From JARFQW01 sp963842955 (GTDB lineage: Bacteria > Pseudomonadota > Gammaproteobacteria > Steroidobacterales > XN24), in the NCBI GenBank assembly GCA_963842955.1, contig CAWJIJ010000009.1:62001-126000 (forward strand): a stretch of 64,000 nucleotides of DNA. Direction: 5' to 3'. The translations under genes and the position numbers were made by a program. The number at the start of each line of letters is the position of its first letter. The first letter of the stretch is position 1. This document shows positions 28,458 to 36,693 of this stretch, piece after piece. The notes beneath the pieces were generated by a model. It had not been told where the DNA came from and searched no databases. It worked only from the letters and a program-made list of their open reading frames with translations.

Positions 28458-29826
28458 CCGGGGAAGCGGCGTCCGCCGTCATGATCGCCGTGTCGGCGGT
28501 CACCCAGCGCAAGGTTTCGTAGTAGCTGCGGATATTGTCCACGTATTGAACGGGTTCCCAGCCGCGCGCGTAGCCGTAGCGCAGATTCGAGTACCACTTT
28601 TTCTGGGCGAGTAACGGGAGGCTGTCGCGCACGTCCAGCCAGCGGTCCGGGTTCTTGCCCCGGGTTTCGGTGATGATGCGTGCGTCCTCGAGGTGGCCGA
28701 AACCGACGTTGTAGGCCGCCAGCGCCATCAGCGTGCGGTCCGGTTCCCTGATTCGCTCGGGAATCCGTCCCCATACCCGGGCAAAGTAACGTGCGCCTCC
28801 GGCAATGCTGGCTTCCGGGTCCGTCCGGTCGGGGATCTTCAGCTGCCGCGCCGTGGCTCGGGTGAGCATCATCATGCCCTGCACGCCGGTCGGCGAGACC
28901 GCCTTCGGGTTCCAGTGGGATTCCTGGTAACCAATGGCCGCCAGCAGTCGCCAGTCGACGCCGGTTTTCTCGCCGGCCTCTTCGAACCAGTTTCGGTACC
29001 GCGGCAAACGGGTCTCGGCATGCTCGATGAGCTTGCGGGTGCCGACATAGTCGAACTGCTCGATGTGCCCGTAGTAGCGCTCGAGGATCGCCGTCAGGGC
29101 GCCGGAAATTTCCATTTCCGAGAAGTACTCGCGAGCCGCTTCCACCAGGGAATTGTCCATGCCCGCCTTGAAGGCCCAGGCCAGCGGCTGGGGCTCGGAA
29201 ATATCAAAGGCCACACGAATGTGGGGATGGAAGTACTTGCTGACGGAATAAGCCGTAGAGTCGGCGACGGTGTAGTCCAGTTCGCCGGCGGACACAGACT
29301 CGAGCAGATCCTGGACGTCCTGGTTGGGATCCTCAAGCCAGGTGAGGGACGGATAGAGACGGCGCAAGCGCATCAGGTTCTCGGCATGGCTGCTGCCGGC
29401 AACGACTTCGAGCCGCCCGCCCACGACCTCGTAAAGGGTCCGCGGCCGACCGGTGTTCAGCCGGTAGATGAGCTGCTGGGTGACGCGCTGGTATTCCGGG
29501 CCGAAAAGCACGCGCTCCGCGCGTTCCGGTGTCACTGTCAGGCTGGCCGCGGCTACGTCCGCGCGCCCCGCTTCCACTTCGCGCAGGATCTCGGCCAGGC
29601 TGTCCGGCGTATAGACCTCGAGTTCGACCCCGAGCCAGTCGGCGAAATTCTTCGCCAGATCGTACTCGGGCCCGACGGGGCCCTCAGGCCCAAGGTAGTA
29701 GGCGGTGGGGCTGTTCCGGGTTACGACCCTCAGCGTACCCGTGTCGAGCAGGCGATCGAGCACCGTACTCTGGGGACTGCAGGTCCCGAGCATCAGACAA
29801 AGACCGATTGTACTGACCGCTCGCAC
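28429..29826 (-). CDS. mltF: Membrane-bound lytic murein transglycosylase F
   Basis: A 465-residue outer-membrane lipoprotein that cleaves peptidoglycan glycan strands. The signal ends LMLGTC. Residues about 30-260 form a periplasmic substrate-binding-protein-like domain (TLRVVTRNSPTAYY, PEYDLAKNFADWLG). Residues about 290-430 form the SLT domain with catalytic Glu in IGYQESHWNPKAVSPTG and with GMMMLT. The start is GTG 29826. The C-terminus overlaps the tadA gene tail on the other strand, an unusually tight convergent arrangement. Confidence 0.93.
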   Translation of the reverse strand: MRAVSTIGLCLMLGTCSPQSTVLDRLLDTGTLRVVTRNSPTAYYLGPEGPVGPEYDLAKNFADWLGVELEVYTPDSLAEILREVEAGRADVAAASLTVTPERAERVLFGPEYQRVTQQLIYRLNTGRPRTLYEVVGGRLEVVAGSSHAENLMRLRRLYPSLTWLEDPNQDVQDLLESVSAGELDYTVADSTAYSVSKYFHPHIRVAFDISEPQPLAWAFKAGMDNSLVEAAREYFSEMEISGALTAILERYYGHIEQFDYVGTRKLIEHAETRLPRYRNWFEEAGEKTGVDWRLLAAIGYQESHWNPKAVSPTGVQGMMMLTRATARQLKIPDRTDPEASIAGGARYFARVWGRIPERIREPDRTLMALAAYNVGFGHLEDARIITETRGKNPDRWLDVRDSLPLLAQKKWYSNLRYGYARGWEPVQYVDNIRSYYETLRWVTADTAIMTADAASPATDETEKTP

Positions 29827-30137
29827 CTGTTGAGCCCACTCCTCGGTTCGGCCCCATCCTAGCCCACCCGGGCGGGTTTAGTCCGCTCAAAATCACGTTT
29901 CGGGGCTGCCCCGTAAGTGGATGTCCAGGAGCCGACAGTCACGGAGGCAGAAAAGCAGGGGCATCCCGGAGCCATTGGTTTCGGAATTGCCGAATTGGGC
30001 CTGTTGTTGGCACTTTTCCTGGGCCCACGCCGGCCGGGAGCGAATCAGGTCGTCCGGAGGACGCCCACACGGCCGGGACCAGGACGGTCCTTCCCGCTCA
30101 AGCACCCGTCCCAACGACCGAGAATTCGCCCGCCACA
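29827..30137. other. Intergenic region upstream of mltF and tRNA-Ser
   Basis: About 310 bases separate divergent mltF and tRNA-Ser. Small open frames here have no ribosome site or recognisable domain. I see nothing else apart from the tRNA promoter at its right end. Confidence 0.4.
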
Positions 30138-30166
30138 TTGACCCTGCTGAAGCAGCCCCGGATAAT
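30138..30166 (+). promoter_or_regulatory. Strong promoter of tRNA-Ser
   Basis: TTGACC (30138-30143), a 17-base spacer, and GATAAT (30161-30166) lie 16 bases before the mature tRNA. The bases after the -10 are GC-rich (TCCGCCCCG), as in stringently controlled stable-RNA promoters. Confidence 0.8.
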
Positions 30167-30182
30167 TCCGCCCCGTGCCCGC

Positions 30183-30272
30183 GGAGGGGTGCCAGAGTGG
30201 TCGAATGGGCTTGACTCGAAATCAAGTGTACGGTCTTCCGTACCGTGGGTTCGAATCCCACCCCCTCCGCCA
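30183..30272 (+). tRNA. tRNA-Ser (anticodon CGA)
   Basis: A 90-base class II tRNA. The acceptor stem GGAGGGG pairs with CCCCTCC, with discriminator G and encoded CCA. The anticodon stem is CTTGA/TCAAG with loop CTCGAAA (anticodon CGA). A long variable arm (TACGGT...ACCGTG region) and the T loop GGTTCGAATCC follow. It reads UCG serine codons. Confidence 0.97.
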
Positions 30273-30283
30273 AATACGAAAGA

Positions 30284-30306
30284 GGACCCCTTGCGGGTCC
30301 TTTTTT
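30284..30306 (+). terminator. Intrinsic terminator of tRNA-Ser
   Basis: GGACCC / GGGTCC stem with loop CTTGC followed by six T residues, 12 bases after the tRNA CCA. Confidence 0.92.
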
Positions 30307-30449
30307 GTATTTGCTGGATGCGGGTGTGTGGACGAGCCCACCCGGGTTCGAACCGAGGCCGCGTGAGCGGCCGACAGGCGGAGGAGCGCAGCGACGACGA
30401 GGCGCCGAAGGCGGCGTCCCATCCCACCCCCTCCGCCAAATACGAAAGA

Positions 30450-30473
30450 GGACCCCTTGCGGGTCCCTTTTTT
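30450..30473 (+). terminator. Second copy of the tRNA-Ser terminator
   Basis: The same GGACCC / GGGTCC stem and CTTGC loop, here followed by C and then six T residues. It is part of the tandem repeat and has no tRNA directly upstream. Confidence 0.8.
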
Positions 30474-30684
30474 CGCTGGATTCGGGTGTGTGGACAAGGC
30501 CCTGTAAGCATTATCGGAATCCATTGTACAAAGTACGAACGAAACCTCTACAGCATGTGCTTTTGAACCTCTCCCGCAGATTCGGGCGGTAATGCGGAGC
30601 GACTCGACAGGAGCGCTTGGTACTGCGATCCGGTTTACTGCGATAGGGGCAATCGTCGAATTTAATTTAACTGAGGGAAGGATC

Positions 30685-30891
30685 ATGGCAGGAAACGAAA
30701 ATCACACCTGGAGTGAGCTCGCGATCGACCTTTACGACAAGCTCACGGGTCGCAACGCCGAGATTACCTACGAGCTGCAGGACGTCGAGGTTGGCGTGCC
30801 CAGCCACGTATCCCATGATGCCAACATGGCGCCCTGGCGGGTGAGCGGGACCATCAAGATCCGTACCCGTGACCTCACCCAGGCAGCCTGA
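30685..30891 (+). CDS. Small hypothetical protein (68 aa)
   Basis: ATG 30685 follows a good GAGGGAAGG ribosome site and an AT-rich leader. The 68-residue product (MAGNENHTWSELAIDLYDKL...) is acidic and soluble, with no membrane helix or cysteine. I recognise no family. Its end overlaps the start of the next frame by about 23 bases, suggesting a two-gene unit convergent to the MamK-like actin operon. Confidence 0.6.
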   Translation: MAGNENHTWSELAIDLYDKLTGRNAEITYELQDVEVGVPSHVSHDANMAPWRVSGTIKIRTRDLTQAA

Positions 30892-31249
30892 TCGCCGCCA
30901 GCTCGACGCCGTCGGGGCGCTCACGATCACTTCCCCCGACGGCATCGAGTATCAACTCACGGGAGTTCCGGGAGGACTCGATCTGCGAGCCCGCCGGCTT
31001 CGTGACCTGTTTTCTCTGCGGAGACAGGGCCCGGGCGATCGGCGGCGTTCCCGCTTGCTGGCGCAGGCTCATTCAATAGTCCGCCACACAGGGCTTACGG
31101 TCTTTGTATCCGTGGCGGACTCGGAGGTCGTGCGCCTGAGCCCGGCGTCATCCGGCGGCTCGCTGTCGCGAATCACTGGCCTGGGGCCCGCAGACGTCTC
31201 GTTGCCCGGGCTTCTGCGGGCTCTTTGGCGATCCATGAGACGACTCTGA
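30869..31249 (+). CDS. Hypothetical protein (126 aa)
   Basis: A frame from GTG 30869 that overlaps the preceding small gene. The 126-residue product is basic (RRQGPGDRRRSR) with a predicted beta-rich start (LTITSPDGIEYQLTGVPGG) and a helical C-terminus. No signal peptide or known domain is recognised. Coding character and length support it only moderately. Confidence 0.5.
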   Translation: MTSPRQPDRRQLDAVGALTITSPDGIEYQLTGVPGGLDLRARRLRDLFSLRRQGPGDRRRSRLLAQAHSIVRHTGLTVFVSVADSEVVRLSPASSGGSLSRITGLGPADVSLPGLLRALWRSMRRL

Positions 31250-31424
31250 GCGGGGCCTGGACCTGTGAGCGTCGCGGGTTGCGCCGTCTTCCAAGCGCGT
31301 CCCGCGGGAAGACGGGCGCTGGCGGCAGTACCCGGGCCTGCCGGATACGGGAAACACAGCCTCGAAGTTCATGCGGCCAGGCGTCTGGACGGACGGTGCG
31401 CCGGCCACGGCCATCAAGACATCC

Positions 31425-31462
31425 AAAAAACGAAAAACAAGGGGCCCATCGGGGCCCCTTGT
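31425..31462 (-). terminator. Terminator of the amidase-MamK-like operon
   Basis: ACAAGGGGCCC pairs with GGGCCCCTTGT around the loop ATCG. Reading the minus strand, a T-rich tract (TTTTCGTTTTTT) follows the hairpin. It lies about 50 bases after the actin-like stop codon. Confidence 0.9.
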
Positions 31463-31513
31463 GGGTGTCGGCTAAACGCGATCGCCCGGATTCGGACCCG
31501 GCGAGCAGGGCCG

Positions 31514-32521
31514 CTAAAGCTTCTCGAGCAATTCTTCCGGCATGTCGGCCGCAAGCTGCAGCGCCCCGTCGGCCCCCGCGTGCAACGGATCATCGATGCA
31601 GGTGAACTTGCATTCCGGCATGGCCGACCCGAGGAAAGCGCCGAGTCCCTTCAGCTGGCTGCCGCCGCCGGCGATGATGATGTTTTGGCGAACGCCGTCC
31701 TGGAACTCGGGGTCGAAGCTGGCGATCAGGTCGGTGATGGTTTCCATGATAGCCGGCATGGGGCTTTCGCAGGCCTTGCCCATCTCCTCGGTGATATCGA
31801 ATTCGGTCGGCTTGCCGTCGACCGGGGCCGTCATTTTCACCCGCCGTTTCGAATCGCCGACGAAACCGTGTTTTTCCTTGGCCTGCCGCACCATGTTGAG
31901 GGTGAAATCGGCTTCGGGGTGCTTCTCGGAAACCAGCTTGAGCAGCTGCTCGTCGATGTAGTCGCCGGCCACAAGCAGGCTGCGCTGGTCCTCTTCGAGA
32001 GGGACGGTGCCGTGCATGATGCAGAAGTCCACGGTCCCGGCGCCGATGTCGATGATCATGGCATTGTCGAGGATGCCAAGCCCGTAGGCGACTGCGAAGG
32101 GTTCAGAGACCACGACCAGCTTCTTGGCATGCTCGGTTACGGCATTCCGGATCGCTACCTTGTTTACCTTGAGTGCTTCGGCCGGTACGCCGATCGCTAC
32201 GCAGGTGTCCTTCCCGGCATCGGCTCCGGCGAGATCGATCAGGTGCTCGATGAGCGCCCGAACGGCCATTTCGTCCTTGGCCGTGCCCTCCTTGATAACA
32301 CCGTTCTGCAGCGGCCGGGACAGGTCCAGCGACAGTCGGTGCTCAAGGGCCTCGGCGCCGAACAGCACGGACTTGCCGAGCATCTTCTTGGCGACGAAGT
32401 CTTTCGGCCATCCGACGTAACTGTCGATCCAGTTGCGCTTTCCGTTACTGCCGGATACGACCGAGCGGGAGGTTCCCAGGTCAATTCCGACGTAGAGCAA
32501 ACCATCTTTACTTTGCGACAT
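31514..32521 (-). CDS. MamK-like actin ATPase
   Basis: A 335-residue actin-superfamily protein. Phosphate-1 is GIDLGTSRSVV, phosphate-2 is IIDIGAGTVDFC, and the adenosine motif is IIIAGGGSQLKGLG. VVVSEPFAVAYGLG carries the likely catalytic Glu. The overall pattern (short N-terminus without the MreB amphipathic helix, VGWPKDFVAKKMLGKSVLFG, IGVPAEALKVNK, GDYIDEQLL, PEFQDGVRQNI) is closest to MamK, the magnetosome-chain filament, as I recall it. No other mam genes are nearby. It overlaps the upstream peptidoglycan amidase gene by 14 bases, so filament and cell-wall hydrolase are probably made together. It may position the amidase or organise another structure. Confidence 0.85.
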   Translation of the reverse strand: MSQSKDGLLYVGIDLGTSRSVVSGSNGKRNWIDSYVGWPKDFVAKKMLGKSVLFGAEALEHRLSLDLSRPLQNGVIKEGTAKDEMAVRALIEHLIDLAGADAGKDTCVAIGVPAEALKVNKVAIRNAVTEHAKKLVVVSEPFAVAYGLGILDNAMIIDIGAGTVDFCIMHGTVPLEEDQRSLLVAGDYIDEQLLKLVSEKHPEADFTLNMVRQAKEKHGFVGDSKRRVKMTAPVDGKPTEFDITEEMGKACESPMPAIMETITDLIASFDPEFQDGVRQNIIIAGGGSQLKGLGAFLGSAMPECKFTCIDDPLHAGADGALQLAADMPEELLEKL

Positions 32522-33686
32522 ATGCTGAGCTAACTCCGTTTACTGATTGATCCTGGCTACGGCCTTCCAGGTATTCGACAATTCCCATCTGAAGATACGA
32601 TGCAATGCTTTCGCGGTAGGCCGGTGATGCCAGCCGTAGCGCTTCCGCCTCGTTGCTGATGCACGAGACCTCCACGAGCACGCTGGGTACCTCAACGCCG
32701 AGCAACACAACGAAGGGGCCTGACTTCGCGCCCGCATCGAGCAGGCCGCTGCTGTGGCGCCTGAGATTGGTATACAAGCGATTGTGGATGGAGGTGGCGA
32801 GCTGCGCCGACTCTTCGGTCTTCAGCGTGTCTCCGATCCTGGCGATGACCTGGCGAAAATCGCCCATCGCGTACTCGGAGTTCTGGTTTTCCTTCTTGGC
32901 GAGATCGAGGGTCCGCTGGTCACTGTGCGGTCCGAAGAAATACGTCTCGACGTAGTTCACCTGGCCGGCCTGCTCGGGCACCGAATTGATGTGTATCGAG
33001 ATGAACAGGTCCGCGTCGTTGTCCTTCGCAAACGCGACACGATCCTTGAGCTGGATCTTGCTGTCGTCGTCCCGCGTCAGGACGACTCGGTACTGCCCCC
33101 CGGACTCAAGCCTGCTGCGGAGGCGCTGGGCGATGTCCAGCGCTACATCTTTCTCCATAAGCCCCTGGTGCCCGATGGCGCCCGGGTCATTGCCGCCGTG
33201 GCCGGGGTCGATGACGATGGTCTGCACCGTGAGGTCGAACAGCTCCGCCACGGGGATGGGGAGATCGTTCAGCATGGCGTTGTACTGGCCGGACGTGGCG
33301 ACCGGCACGGCAGTCGCCGGGCCCGCCGGGGCGTCCGTGGGCGTGGAAGGGTCTGCAAAGGACGTTTCTGCGCCCCCGGCGGGGCCCGTGTCCGGCGTTT
33401 CTGCAGACTGGGCGAGGACCTCGCTGCCGGCCGTTGTCGCTGATACTTCGGACGCGAATTCCAGGCGGCTTATGTCCCGGGCCGTGAGTCCCACGATAGC
33501 AGCGAGCGTCAGGATCGCGGCCATTCCGTACAGGCGAGCGCGGCGGCCGGGCTGGGGAAATTCCGGCGTGGCCGCTTCCTGGGGTTCCCTTGCCGTTCTC
33601 TTGCCCATGAACGAACGCGGAATCCCCCGGTTCTCCTCGTAGACGCTCTGGAGTACGGCGCGCTTGAGGTCAGATTTACGCGTCAT
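32508..33686 (-). CDS. Membrane-anchored N-acetylmuramoyl-L-alanine amidase
   Basis: A 392-residue bitopic inner-membrane protein. A basic cytoplasmic tail of about 50 residues precedes one helix (LYGMAAILTLAAIVGLTA, about 52-69). A Pro/Thr/Ala-rich linker follows, then an Amidase_3 domain with zinc-site motifs VIDPGHGGNDPGAIG, EKDVALDIA, SIHINS and VLVEVSCISNEAE. It would cut the amide bond between muramic acid and the stem peptide. Classic AmiA/B/C are exported soluble proteins with AMIN or Tat signals; a cytoplasmic tail instead could contact a cytoplasmic filament. It overlaps the MamK-like gene by 14 bases and is the first gene of the pair. Confidence 0.88.
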   Translation of the reverse strand: MTRKSDLKRAVLQSVYEENRGIPRSFMGKRTAREPQEAATPEFPQPGRRARLYGMAAILTLAAIVGLTARDISRLEFASEVSATTAGSEVLAQSAETPDTGPAGGAETSFADPSTPTDAPAGPATAVPVATSGQYNAMLNDLPIPVAELFDLTVQTIVIDPGHGGNDPGAIGHQGLMEKDVALDIAQRLRSRLESGGQYRVVLTRDDDSKIQLKDRVAFAKDNDADLFISIHINSVPEQAGQVNYVETYFFGPHSDQRTLDLAKKENQNSEYAMGDFRQVIARIGDTLKTEESAQLATSIHNRLYTNLRRHSSGLLDAGAKSGPFVVLLGVEVPSVLVEVSCISNEAEALRLASPAYRESIASYLQMGIVEYLEGRSQDQSVNGVSSAYVAK

Positions 33687-34002
33687 GCCTGTTCCGGACG
33701 CCTGACGAGGCCAGCAAGTGGCCTGAGAGCGCCCGCCCGCGCGCGGGAACGCTCGAGAATCGCGTGGCTTTTCTCCGTTACTGGCACGTCGCGTCTGCCT
33801 CTGGGGAAAGTTCCGTGGCCGATAGCTTATGTGAAATCAAGGTCGTCAAGTGTGATGTGCTTCTAAGGCCCGTGAAGCGGCCAGATGGACGAACGCCGCA
33901 ATCCTGCGCAACCGACGTGGCCCGATTATCGGCCGAGGTCCCAGCGCGCGCAACTCACGGACTCCGCGAGGAAATTCGGTCCAGCCAACGCCGGGGGGGA
34001 GT
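33687..34002. other. Intergenic region upstream of the amidase gene
   Basis: About 316 bases lie between the stop of the PD40/TPR gene and the amidase start, both on the minus strand. Short open frames here lack ribosome sites. It probably holds the promoter of the amidase operon; a lone TTGACG on the minus strand (33844-33849) has no convincing -10 partner. Confidence 0.35.
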
Positions 34003-36393
34003 TCACTGTGGCGTCTGTGCCGAGCCCCGGCTCAACGCTTGCGCCCTGGCCATCTCTTTCTGCGCCTCGGCCTCTCGCCCGAGGCGTGCGAGGATCCCGG
34101 CCAGCTCCTGGTGAGCGGCGGCACTGGGCTGGTTGCGAATGAGTTGCCGATAGGTCGTCTCAGCCTCCTCAAGGGAGCCCTGCTGGACATAGATCGTTCC
34201 GAGCGCGCCGTAGGCGGCCGCATTCTTCGGGTCCGTCTCGATTGCGGACCGCAGGCTGGCTATGGCTTCGTCATTTCGGTCTTGCTGCCACAGCACGAAG
34301 CCGAGGCCGGCATACGTCTGGCTGGTCGGGTTTTTTTCCACGGCGGCGAGCAGGTGCGTTTCCGCTTCCGGGAACGCCCCGCTGCGCGCCAGCGAGGCCC
34401 CGAGGTTGTAATGGGCCGAGGCCGAGTCGGGGTCCAGCTCCAGGGCCTTGCGGTAGGCAACCACCGCGTCTTCGGGCAGGCCTTGGCGTTCGAGTACGAA
34501 TCCGAGGTCGTTGTAGATCGCGGGCTGCGGCTCAATGGCGAGCGACTCGCGGTAGTGGGCTTCCGCCATTTCAAATTCGCCAAGATCGATCGAGGCCAGG
34601 GCCATATTGTTGTGCGCCTTCCAGTGCTGCGGGTCCACCGCGATGGCCTTCTCGAGCGCGATAACGGCTTCCTCGCTCTCGCCCTGCTGGAACAGGGCGA
34701 AACCCATGGCGTTCAAAAGTTCTACGTTGTCGGGCTCGACCTCCAGGCCGCGCTCGTAGGCCTTGACGGCGGCGGGGTAGTTACCGGTGCGTTCATTGGC
34801 CATGCCGGCGCGCAGAAACGAGTAGGCGTCGAGAAACTGTTCCTTTATCTGCGCAATCGCATCGGCGGGCAGCGGGACAAACTCAGGAATGTTGGCCGCA
34901 CCGTAGGTGCCGGTAAAACGGTCGAGCACGACGGGCGGTGTGGAGCGGCCCTCTTCGTCGATGTGGGTGAGGAACAGCTGGGTGTACGGTGTGTTGGCCT
35001 TCGAGGAGAACACCAGCCAGCGGCCGTTGGACGAGAAGCTGTGCCAGGAATTCATGCGCGATGTGTTGGCTCGCAGACGACGAGCCTCGCCACCCTCGGC
35101 CGGAACAATATAGAGCTCGCTGTCCGGCATGAGCAGCATGTAGTTTTCGGCTTTCGTGAAGACAATCCACTTCCCGTCCGGGGAAAACTTCGCGAAGAAG
35201 TTGCTCATGCCGTTGTGGGACGCGCCTTCGATGGGCTCGGCCTTGCCGCCGCGGCCGTCGTTGAACGGCACCCGGTAAAGATCGAACTTGAAGGGTTCCT
35301 TGTCTTCGATGAACTCCGGCACATCCTTCTCGTCCAGCAGAATGCTGGTGGCATCGGCGATGGAGTCCTTCCGATAGGCCTTGGTCCGGGCAAAGACAAC
35401 CGACTGGCCGTCCGGACTCCAGGTCGGGTTGCTCTGGACGTACTCGGGGTCGTCGGCGCCGGGAAGCGGCGTGTAGGTGCCGGTTACCGTGTCATAGACG
35501 ACGAGGATGCCCTTGATCGGAAAGAAGAGCTGGGAGAACTCGATTCCGGGAGTTGCTACGAACACCGCCCGGTCCTTGACAGTGCTAATGACGTAGCGGC
35601 CATCCGGCGAGACCTGCGACAGGAGCCCGAAGGTAGGTTCTTCGTCCTCCCGCTTGTAGTCACTCCAGGTGATGATCTTCTCGTCGTTCAGCACCATCTG
35701 CTCGTCGACGGGAAGGATGGCGTAGCCGCCCTTGTCGTTGCCGTAGTCCACGTCGAGGCCGAGGGTGCTGCCATCATCCGAGAAGGAATGGCAGTTGCCA
35801 CAGACCGGCAGGTCTTCGAGGACGACCGGCGGCTGCTCCACGGAATCCACGCCGCCGAAGCGCCAGCGGATCCGCGAGGGATCCTGGACGGCGGAAATGA
35901 AGGGCAGGGGAACCTCGCGATAAAAGATGGAGTCTCCCACTGGGTCCGTGGACGTACGAATGCGAATGGTCGCGGAAGAAGCGGGCTTTCCGGCTGGAGA
36001 GAGGCCGACGATTTCCACCGTTGCGGCATCTGCTGTCGACCGCCGCTTGATCTCGGTCCAGTCGGCTTCCGAGGGACGCCAGCTCGGTTCCGTTGTGGCG
36101 AAGCGTAGCGGGTCTGTTTCGCCCCCGAATCGCAGCAAGACGTCCCACTGCCCGACGCCCGTCGTGTCATCGCTCCAGACGAAGGTCGGGGCAACGATCT
36201 CGGGCGGGAAGAGGGTTTCATCGAGGGGGTACTTGACCTCAAGGCTACCCGGGGGCTCGGCCAGGGGAGCAAGCGCTGTTGGTTCGGAATCCCGTCCGCA
36301 GGCGCTGAGGGTCAGCAGGACAGCGAGTAGAAGAAAGGTCAGGAGCGGGGCTTTTTGGCCCCGAGCGCATTCGTATATTCGAACTCTAGGCAT
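34003..36393 (-). CDS. Lipoprotein with CxxCH site, PD40 beta-propeller and TPR repeats
   Basis: A 796-residue exported protein. The signal is LLAVLLTLSAC (Cys32). A beta-rich region of about 160 residues precedes a single heme-type motif, VCGNCHSFSDDG (Cys198). TolB/PD40-type propeller blades follow (VSPDGRYVISTVKD, WSPDGQSVVFAR, FSPDGKWIVFTK, FSSNGRWLVFSS), and the last ~270 residues are at least seven TPR units (AYERGLEVEPDNVELLNAMG, AHYNLGASLARSGAFPEAE). ATG 36393 is chosen for the signal sequence. Substrate and partners are unknown. The isolated CxxCH suggests one covalent heme, or cysteine chemistry, on a scaffold for protein contacts. It is divergent from a secreted beta-helix protein. 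Confidence 0.8.
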   Translation of the reverse strand: MPRVRIYECARGQKAPLLTFLLLAVLLTLSACGRDSEPTALAPLAEPPGSLEVKYPLDETLFPPEIVAPTFVWSDDTTGVGQWDVLLRFGGETDPLRFATTEPSWRPSEADWTEIKRRSTADAATVEIVGLSPAGKPASSATIRIRTSTDPVGDSIFYREVPLPFISAVQDPSRIRWRFGGVDSVEQPPVVLEDLPVCGNCHSFSDDGSTLGLDVDYGNDKGGYAILPVDEQMVLNDEKIITWSDYKREDEEPTFGLLSQVSPDGRYVISTVKDRAVFVATPGIEFSQLFFPIKGILVVYDTVTGTYTPLPGADDPEYVQSNPTWSPDGQSVVFARTKAYRKDSIADATSILLDEKDVPEFIEDKEPFKFDLYRVPFNDGRGGKAEPIEGASHNGMSNFFAKFSPDGKWIVFTKAENYMLLMPDSELYIVPAEGGEARRLRANTSRMNSWHSFSSNGRWLVFSSKANTPYTQLFLTHIDEEGRSTPPVVLDRFTGTYGAANIPEFVPLPADAIAQIKEQFLDAYSFLRAGMANERTGNYPAAVKAYERGLEVEPDNVELLNAMGFALFQQGESEEAVIALEKAIAVDPQHWKAHNNMALASIDLGEFEMAEAHYRESLAIEPQPAIYNDLGFVLERQGLPEDAVVAYRKALELDPDSASAHYNLGASLARSGAFPEAETHLLAAVEKNPTSQTYAGLGFVLWQQDRNDEAIASLRSAIETDPKNAAAYGALGTIYVQQGSLEEAETTYRQLIRNQPSAAAHQELAGILARLGREAEAQKEMARAQALSRGSAQTPQ

Positions 36394-36579
36394 TAATAAA
36401 TAAACTCGGGAAGTTTTTCCTGGAGAGTATCTTGGGGCGGCCATCGCCACGCCGCTGGACCGCTGCAGCATGCTTTCCCGGCGATTGTGGGTGACTGGCT
36501 TGGCTGGCGTCAATTGATCCCGCCGGGCGGCATGGCCTGTGGCCGCAGGGCGACCGATCGATTTTCCATAATCCCCAAA

Positions 36580-36608
36580 TTGACAGCATTCGGTCCAGGA
36601 CCCAGAAT
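36580..36608 (+). promoter_or_regulatory. Sigma-70 promoter for the beta-helix protein
   Basis: A perfect TTGACA (36580-36585), a 17-base spacer and CAGAAT (36603-36608). It leaves a 5' leader of about 78 bases before ATG 36694. Confidence 0.7.
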
Positions 36609-36641
36609 GCTGCGGGTAGAAAACGTGTGCTGTGCACTTGT

Positions 36642-36659
36642 CTGGCAGATTCCTGCCAG
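36642..36659 (+). promoter_or_regulatory. Palindrome in the 5' leader of the beta-helix gene
   Basis: CTGGCAG and CTGCCAG form a perfect 7-bp inverted repeat with loop ATTC, about 27 bases downstream of the likely transcript start. It could be an operator or a small RNA hairpin. Confidence 0.35.
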
Positions 36660-36693
36660 GCTACGGGCCGCACCCTTGGGGGGGAAATAAAGA

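Larger units (their letters stand above)
30255..30495 (+). repeat. Tandem repeat of the tRNA-Ser 3' end plus terminator
   Basis: A perfect 46-base direct repeat occurs at 30255-30300 and 30421-30466 (offset 166). It covers the T-stem 3' side, acceptor strand, CCA and terminator hairpin. Similarity continues with small gaps through the T-run to the shared GGGTGTGTGGAC (ending 30333 and 30495). The second copy has no tRNA body. The block between carries GGGTTCGAACC, a T-arm-like palindrome, and a GC-rich stretch. This could be an integration scar, a slipped duplication, or a mobile 3'-tRNA element. Confidence 0.8.

Noticed and set aside
30334..30420. A second, intact tRNA gene in the repeat spacer
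   Set aside because: A T-arm-like GGTTCGAACC and a CCA end exist, but no acceptor 5' strand, D arm or anticodon stem can be paired.
31514..33686. Part of a magnetosome gene island
   Set aside because: Only a MamK-like actin is present. No mamA, B, E, I, M, O, P or Q-like gene is visible in the window.
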